NCBI GenBank assembly: GCA_020698575.1
Contig: CM036257.1
Coordinates: 22,831,520 to 22,895,519, forward strand
Source of the DNA: Bostrychus sinensis
Taxonomy: Eukaryota > Chordata > Actinopteri > Gobiiformes > Eleotridae
Direction of reading: 5' to 3'
Length of the DNA stretch: 64,000 nt
Part shown: piece after piece, positions 58,090-64,000 of the stretch
Numbering within the stretch: the first letter of the stretch is position 1
Layout: each line of letters opens with the position of its first letter
The notes under the pieces: model-generated
What the model was told of the DNA's origin: nothing
What the model saw: the letters and a program-made list of their open reading frames with translations, nothing else
Databases searched by the model: none
Translations under genes and position numbers: made by a program

Positions 58090-59690
58090 TTGTGGGAAAA
58101 AAACTTTTACTCACATGGATTTTTAAGAACTTTCACACAGAAAGGATCTTTCAAAGTAATTTCTACTCAAGTAAACTTCACACTCAATACTTTTTTACTT
58201 TTACTTGATTAACAGTTTTTACTTCTACTTGAGTAATATTATTTTACAGTAACAGTACTTTTACTTGAGTACAGACTTCTGACTCTACTACTGGGAGAAT
58301 ATGCAGACGCCACACAGAGACAGCATGCATGCACCCTCAATATAATATACGGTAATAATTTGCAATATAGAAATTATATCAACAAATTCTACACAGCTCC
58401 TTCATATTTTAAGTTTCTCAACTTTTTTGTTCTTGTCCTTTACTATTACACTGATAAAAGGATTTTATGCTAATTTACACAGACCGTAGCTGGGACACAA
58501 AACTGAGACACTTCTGTGTGTAGATGGGACTGAACCTCTTCACTCCCTTTAAAAAAATCAAACTACATTATTCAGCCTATACTACTACGCACTTTTCAGA
58601 TGATGCATTTTGGTAAACAAGCCTCTATCATAGCTTCATCTTCTTGTTAGACAATAAGCAATCTTCCCCCAGGTGTGTTTTTGAGAGATACCTTCAAAAT
58701 GCTCGGCTAACTTTTTCACAAAATATCCCACATTATCTTTTCAGAAATGTGTATTCCCTTCACACAAAGATGATTGCTTATTCTTCCATAAAAAAGATGA
58801 CTCACTCTAGGCTGCGGTGAATGCCTGTTTAACAATGTTGGGAGTCCACAGACATTTTTGAATAGAAGTACATACTATTGACAGTGTCTCTTAAGGTCAT
58901 ATTGAAATGTGAGTCACGACAAACACAGCTGGGGTCCTGCTGTGGAGGACGTTCATGACGGTGCTCTGGCAGCTGTCAATCACAGGACCAGGCCTCGCTC
59001 CGCCCTCAGTTCTCCCCATCTGTGTCTGCCTGGTTTCTGCCCACTTTTGGAGCAGTTTTCAATCTCTGGCAGTGGGCAGAGTAAGGCCTGGGCCAGGGTT
59101 GAGTTACTCTTTAAGACACAATTGAAACTGGTTGCCTAAATTGCTTCCTACTGGCTCCGAAAATCCAGCAAAATGTGTTAACTGTGCTATTGTACAGCTA
59201 ACAAAAGCACTGTTTGTAAGGCTATGTCTACATTTGTTCCAGTAAATTCTGCTTCATGCAAAATAAACAGAGGCCAGGTAGCAAATACTCGCACACTTCA
59301 TGGTAGTCCACAATTTCATAGCCTAAATAAAATTGGTGTCGGCCGACTGGAGTCTCTGTGTGGAGTCTGCGTGTCCTCCGTGTTACTGTGGGTACTTGGC
59401 TTTCTCTCGCCATCCAAAAACATGCTGGTAACTCTAAATTATCCCTAGTGAACAATGTTTAATTTCCATCACATTGAGTACCACACTATGATTTATTCCA
59501 AGCCAGATTTTGCACTATATATGCACAACAAAACAGAGGGAACTACCATGATCCTTTTCTCCATCTCAGTGCAGCCAACATGACATGATTATTGTTATTA
59601 AATGTTTATTTAGTTTTAATCTTTTTAAATATCACAATAATTAATACACTAAAGGCTCGTCATGGCATTTTTAGAGAATACTTTTTGTTA
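58090..59690. other. syt14: syt14 intron 3, mostly unique
   Basis: 58150-58290 holds 'acttttacttgagtaa' hAT-end repeats. 58900-59120 is GC-richer unique sequence without exon signals. 59340-59455 is R1-like debris ('catccaaaaacatgctgg'). Confidence 0.4.
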
Positions 59691-59699
59691 CTTTTTTAT

Positions 59700-60290
59700 T
59701 TTAATTATTTATTTAACCTTTATTTAACCAGATAGGTCGATTGAGAACCAATTCTCATTTACGACGACGACCTGGCCAAGAGGCAGCAGCATGATATACA
59801 CCACATCAAAACAGTAATCACAATACAAAATCTGACAGAGGACAGTTAAAAACAAGAAATCAACTATCATACAATATTTACAATATAAACAAGAGAGCCA
59901 TGAAAACATCAATAACAAGTGCACTGATCAGAAACTACAGGGTCTAATAAAGTTTTGAAAGAAGGCAATGGGATCAAGGTATGGAGCTTTAATGTTTTTT
60001 GAAGCTCGTTCCAATCACTGGGAGCAGCAAAATGAAATGAGAAACGACCAAAAGAAGTACGGACTTTTGGAATGGAGAAAGTGATGAAGTTACTGGAACG
60101 TAAGTTATGGGTTGTATTAGAAACGATGAGTAGTGAACGAAGGTAGGAAGGGGTTTTACCGATGATGGTTTTATAGATGAAATTATACCAATGCAACAAT
60201 CTACGGGAATGAAGTGAAGGCCAACAAAACAGCTGACAAAAAGCTACCATGATCCTTCCCACAATATTGCAATAAATATTGTACTGCAAG
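59700..60290 (-). mobile_element. LINE 3' end with reverse-transcriptase C-terminus
   Basis: The minus frame 60289-59909 reads GKTPSYLRSLLI, THNLRSSNFITFS, VRTSFGRFSFHFAAPSDWNE and LQKTLKLHTLIPLPSFKTLL, the standard C-terminus of a fish L2/CR1-group element. A 3' UTR of 'tatttaacctttatttaacc' type follows. 5'-truncated. Confidence 0.85.
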
Positions 60291-60408
60291 ATTAGTTTTT
60301 TGATAATATCATACCGTGAAATTTGGTTACATCCCTACATGACTATTGTACAGCAAGGAACAAGCTTGTCATTTTGCGTCTTGGGTAAATACTTATACTT
60401 ATATATAC

Positions 60409-60863
60409 TAGGGCTGCATGATATGGAGAAAACATGCGATATTTGATAACTATGTTGAAAATTGTGAAAACGATATTATTGCTGATATTTGAAAATAGAG
60501 CCTACTTTTCGAAAATAGTAAGTTAAATTCACTACATTTCACAAAAAATGCAAGTTCCTGTATTTACACGTGAAAACAAAAATACAAAATCAAAATTTAA
60601 CACAGACTAAACCAGGAATAAAACAAGGCTAAGCTGGGACTAAATTAATTAAATTACCACTAAAACTGGACTTTTTAAACATTTTTATTTAGTCACAACA
60701 CATGTTCTTTTAAGGCTCTGGTAGGAAAATGATTCTTCAGTGTAAATCTCTGTCAGATGGAAGATCACAGCGTTATTGCGATATATTTAGATTCTTGCAA
60801 TACGGATATTGCGTTCCCTGATATTGCGATAACGATAATTTTGCGATTTATTGTGCAGCCTTA
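60409..60863. mobile_element. hAT MITE in syt14 intron 3
   Basis: Ends TAGGGCTGCATGATAT and the complement of TAAGGCTGCACAATAA; flanking octamers ATATATAC (60401-60408) and TTATATAC (60864-60871), 7 of 8 equal. 455 bases. Confidence 0.85.
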
Positions 60864-61236
60864 TTATATACTTATAATATGTATTTCAAAGCTGAAATGC
60901 ATCTAAAATACTACAAATTAAATTCTAAAAAGTTGGTACATGTGTAAAAGAATTCAATGGTTTGTAACTTGTCAACATTTTAGTAAGATTACTTGGTATA
61001 AAAGGAGCTTCTTAGAAAGGCAAAGTCTGAATGAAATATATGAGACTTGTAAACCATTTTGTCCTGTTTTTATATTTTTACACATTTTCTCAACCTTTTA
61101 GGAATGACGTTTGTACTATATTTGTGAAAATGACCCCTATACTCCCTTATGCCTATTCTAATATTCATCCCATTGTGTTTTTATTTTTTTTGTTTGAGCG
61201 AGCACAGCACTAAACAGCACCCCAATAACCAGCATC

Positions 61237-61260
61237 ATGCACATATACCACATGCCTTGA
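61237..61260 (+). promoter_or_regulatory. syt14: Short upstream ORF before the alternative syt14 exon
   Basis: ATG to TGA, seven codons (MHIYHMP), 36 bases before the ATG at 61297. Relevant only if the transcript starts or is spliced upstream of it (acceptor candidate at 61205-61206). Confidence 0.3.
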
Positions 61261-61296
61261 TGAGCTAATCTAGCGGGCAAGCCGACTGAGCGAGAC

Positions 61297-62173
61297 ATGG
61301 CCTTCTTCAAGAGCTTCCAGAACAACCTCCCATCTGTCAACATTTCCTCCATCTTGGACTCGGTGAGCAGCCGCGTGGACGACCTCGCCAACACCGTCAG
61401 CGATGTAACGTATGCCGTTAGCGACCAGTTAACCGAGGGCGTCACCACTATAGTCAAAAAGGTACAGGATGAGGAGGAAGGCGAGAACAGTGGGCAAGAG
61501 TCTACTTCAGCTGCCGAGGGGAAAGCCAGAAGTAAAAGCATTTGGCAAATCACAAGAGAGACAGAAGCTGAAAACCAGGCCAGTGATAGTGCAGAGGCTG
61601 ACTGTGCCTCTAACCAGCTGGAGTGGGAATGGCGGGACGGATGTTGGCGAGTTAAAAGGACCGAAGCGGAGTTAGAGGAGGAAGAGCGGCGTAAAAAGGA
61701 GAAGAGAGAGCTTGAGGAAAAAAGGGAGCAGAAGAGGAGGGAGCGGCAGGCCAAACGAATGGAGGCTCAAAAGCTCAAGCAAGAAGCCCAAGATGAGGAA
61801 ACCAAAGAGGAAGAGGCAGATTTGGAGGATACAGGAAGCACACAACAAGAAAATGATGTTGAGAAAGCATCAGAAATTCAGCAAATAAGTGATGAGTCTA
61901 ATGAACGTGCATCTGGTGAAAGTCAAAGAAAGCTGTCAAAGCAAAGAAATGTGGAAGAGGAGGAGGAGAAGGAGGAAGAGGAGGCAAAAGACAGTCCAGA
62001 CAAAGATGGCGACGACGAGGAAGATGTGGAGGTTTCAAAAACAAAGAAGAAGAAGAAAAAGTCAGACAAGAAGAAAGGGAAAGGATCCAAAGAGAGTTCA
62101 AAGAAGGCAGATGGAGAGAAGAGCAAGAAGGATAAAAGCAAGAAAAGCAAGAGTAAAAAGAAAAGAGGCCAAG
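61297..62173 (+). CDS. syt14: Alternative syt14 first coding exon, soluble charged N-terminus
   Basis: ATG in strong context (gacATGG) opens 292 codons and ends CCAAG|GTTAGA in phase 1, exactly the phase accepted by the exon at 62334. Residues 1-55 (MAFFKSFQNNLPSVNISSIL onward) look like an amphipathic helical segment without a membrane helix. Residues 56-105 are acidic. At 108-121 is LEWEWRDGCWRVKR. Residues 122-170 form a Glu/Lys/Arg coiled coil, and 245-292 are almost all Lys/Glu/Ser. If read without splicing the frame closes one codon past the donor. An upstream acceptor after a T-tract (AG at 61205-61206) could supply a noncoding leader; joined to exon 3 it would hit a stop (61258). An alternative view is a single-exon gene, but the donor and phase favour syt14. 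Confidence 0.68.
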
Positions 62174-62333
62174 GTTAGAGGAAGTGTGTGTCTTTCATCT
62201 CCCTGGCCTTCTGTTCTCATCACTCAAGTTGCTGTCCCCTTTCTGAGTCTGTGTGTGGGATGCAGTGTGCAGATCTTTGACTGAAAGTGTTTGAAAGTTA
62301 GTGAATAAACTTCCTGTGTCCTGTCCCATCCAG

Positions 62334-62465
62334 AGGAGGCTGTGTCGGAGAGTGAAGAGGAGGAAGAGGAGAGGGGTCCCGAGCCGATGGCCCAGCAGAG
62401 AGCAGCCTCGGCGTGGAGTAGCAAACAGGAGCAGGAGGGCTACAGCAGCGAGGGCAGTGAACGGG
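62334..62465 (+). CDS. syt14: syt14 coding exon, acidic linker
   Basis: 132 nt, acceptor cccatccag, donor CGGG|GTGAGG, phase 1 in and out. Encodes EEAVSESEEEEEERGPEP, then QQRAASAWSSKQEQEGYSS and EGSERG. YSSEGS corresponds to the YSSEAS of mammalian SYT14. It can be joined to exon 3 or to the long exon ending at 62173. Confidence 0.87.
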
Positions 62466-62779
62466 GTGAGGAATGAGCCACTGTTAAACAACTGCTCATA
62501 GTGATAATTTTCTACTGGTTTCTACACTTTTAAATTTATTTTTATCGTTGAAAATAAGAAAATGCAAAATGTGTGTGTTGCTTTAACTGCAAAATATATT
62601 TACAGTGTATTTTTTACAGTCGAAATGACGTTTAAAAAACATTTTATCAATAGTGACTTGATTTGGTTTTCCATTTTTCACTGTTCATCACTGGCATAGA
62701 TTAATTACATTCAGCATTTTATAACATTATGACTCAAACTGACAGTGGTGTTATGCAATAAAATATAATCCAGCCACAA

Positions 62780-62935
62780 CCCAGTGCACTCTTTGCACCA
62801 GTCCCAAGCTCGGATAAATGGAGAGAGGTGCCTCTGGAAGGGCATCTTGTGTGGAATGTATGGGAAATCAATCTCTGAGTCACTACATGCTAAGAGGTGA
62901 CCCCAGAAGATAAAAGCCAAAAAGAAAGATTATAT
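62780..62935 (+). mobile_element. LINE-type 3' tail fragment
   Basis: 'caccagtcccaagctcggataaatg', 'ggaagggcatcttgtgtggaa', then 'ggtgaccccagaagataaaagcc' and 'aaaaagaaag'. Confidence 0.65.
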
Positions 62936-62972
62936 TATAAACAACAACTCTTTGAAATGGCTCAGCTATATG

Positions 62973-63706
62973 CAGAGGTGGACGGTAACAAAGTAAATTT
63001 ACTTGAGTACTGTAGTTAAAAATAGTTTTTGAGAATCTGTACTTTGCTTGAGTAGTATTTTTAGCAAAAACTTACTACTTTTACTCCACTACATCTAAAA
63101 GATAAATATAATACTTTTTACTCCACTACATTTCTAAAAAAGCAAAAGTAACTTCTGCAGAGAAATTGTCTTAAAACCTAAAGACAACTGACTTACTCCC
63201 TAAAGATAATTATTTACTACATAATACAGCTCATATTTGCTCTCAGGAACTAAAAAGAACTTCTGGACACAATCTGGAAGTGATTTAGCTTTTGCTTTGA
63301 ACATTATTTGCAAGATTTTATAATAAACCAATTTAAAAATAATTGATTAGTATGATCATTAAACCCAGCCTTATTTATAATTCATACATATGGCTCGTTT
63401 TTTCCATAGAACAATCTTATCTATTATGGTTTTATAAGTTGATCCCCACATTTCCTCACTAAAATTATGTAAAATGTATTTTATTCATATTTTTGGAGCT
63501 GCTAATTTGTGACTCGAATGTAGTAGACATTTTACCCCAAAATTCTTGACTGCACTCATTTGATTACTTAAGTATTTTTGAAAGCACATGCTCCAGTACT
63601 TTAACAAAAAAAATTGACTTAGCAGCTTTTACTTGTATTGGAGTAATATTTGAGAAGGAGGATCTATACTTTTACTCAAGTAATGAAGTTACTTTGTCCA
63701 CCACTG
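62973..63706. mobile_element. hAT element in the last syt14 intron
   Basis: Ends CAGAGGTGGACGGTAACAAA and the complement of CAGTGGTGGACAAAGTAAC; flanking octamers GCTATATG and GGGATATG, 6 of 8 equal. 734 bases. 'acttttactcaagtaa' near both ends links the ACT/AGT arrays elsewhere to this group. Confidence 0.85.
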
Positions 63707-63915
63707 GGGATATGTGGGACAAATTGTGGTCAAGAGAGTAAAAACTTATTCAAAGCTGTTGTAAGTTCAGGTGTAGTTTGGGATTCTGACTGAGGACTAC
63801 TTTGATAGACAGACAGCAGACTGTGCTTGTGTAATGATCGTCTTATGTCTGTGGTAACACAACACTGACTGTCCGGCTCACATTACTCCTCACGTTTCTG
63901 TCACTGTCCCGAGAG

Positions 63916-64000
63916 CAGCCAGCTCCATCCAGAGAATAAAGAAAGACGCCTCCCTAAACGAGCTCCAGCCTCCCCCTTATCCCGAGGAGAGGAAGACGTC
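63916..64000 (+). CDS. syt14: syt14 coding exon, cut by the window edge
   Basis: After a pyrimidine tract the bases GAGCAG offer two in-frame acceptors three bases apart (exon from 63916 or 63919). The frame reads (A)ASSIQRIKKDASLNELQ, then PPPYPEERKTS, matching the IQRMRR...LDELQPPPY segment of SYT14. The exon continues outside the window. Confidence 0.85.

Larger units (their letters stand above)
44150..64000 (+). other. syt14: syt14 gene, 5' portion, continues past the right edge
   Basis: Synaptotagmin-14 is an N-terminally membrane-anchored tandem-C2 protein regarded as calcium-independent and linked to trafficking (established knowledge). Exons 44150-44162, 48122-48169, 56945-57094, 62334-62465 and one from 63916 or 63919 all join in phase 1. 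They read MAIDGGGRSCGAHELICARR, then VSPELLGVLSS and a transmembrane helix, then a Glu-rich linker, then SSIQRIKKDASLNELQPPPY. Human SYT14 has the same order: a MAIEGGERTCGVHELICIRK-like start, VSPE plus a membrane helix, an acidic Ser linker, and IQRMRR...DELQPPPY. The C2 domains lie outside the window. The related SYT16 is less likely given this N-terminus. Introns are 4.0, 8.8, 5.2 and 1.5 kb and full of repeats. Confidence 0.88.

Noticed and set aside
61158..61754. 198-codon minus-strand frame
   Set aside because: Antisense shadow of the long syt14 exon; its Ser/Leu bias mirrors the Glu/Lys codons of the plus strand.

Overview
The window looks like a teleost (probably percomorph) nuclear chromosome segment. 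Evidence: multi-exon genes with GT-AG introns, gene order on both strands, AT-rich introns, and abundant fish-type repeats (hAT, PIF/Harbinger and Tc1/mariner-like remnants, tRNA-derived SINEs, LINE 3' ends, ACT/AGT triplet arrays, 'actaaaccagg' minisatellites). Nothing bacterial, plasmid-like or viral was recognised.

Three protein-coding loci can be supported. (1) A minus-strand gene has its first coding exon at 9108-9942 and a candidate 38-bp second exon at 3370-3407. I do not recognise the family. As given, the first exon is broken by one extra base in a 9-C run (9773-9781). (2) nt5c1a, cytosolic 5'-nucleotidase 1A, lies on the minus strand with six exons between 39943 and 30134. It is complete: every splice site and phase agrees and it encodes 363 residues. 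(3) syt14, synaptotagmin-14, lies on the plus strand from 44150 and runs off the right edge at 64000. Only the N-terminal part is here: start exon, cysteine-containing exon, transmembrane exon, acidic linker exon and the beginning of the next. The C2 domains must lie beyond the window. An 877-bp open exon at 61297-62173 ends in the phase needed to join the acidic exon and would give an N-terminal isoform without the transmembrane segment. A second, weaker alternative first exon is at 44807-44861.

nt5c1a and syt14 are head to head about 4.2 kb apart. The gap holds a 169-bp segment that is also found inside nt5c1a intron 2, and two copies of a dispersed repeat carrying CTCF-core-like motifs in opposite orientation.

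Layout: 1-3000 direct and tandem repeats plus a quiet unique block (600-1100); 3000-9942 the unrecognised minus gene; 10000-29400 gene-free, with triplet arrays (largest 15240-17375), a duplicated block around them, minisatellite 24180-24960 and a long inverted-repeat element 25757-26360; 29441-30104 a hAT-like element directly downstream of the nt5c1a stop; 30134-39943 nt5c1a; 40000-44150 intergenic; 44150-64000 syt14, whose introns hold a three-level transposon nest (49873-51372), an interrupted LINE (48705-49547), a duplicated block flanking the transmembrane exon, and hAT elements with target-site duplications at 60409-60863 and 62973-63706.

No operon-like or cooperative system is implied. 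Adenosine-producing AMP hydrolysis (nt5c1a) and membrane trafficking (syt14) are neighbours, and a functional link is not shown by the sequence.
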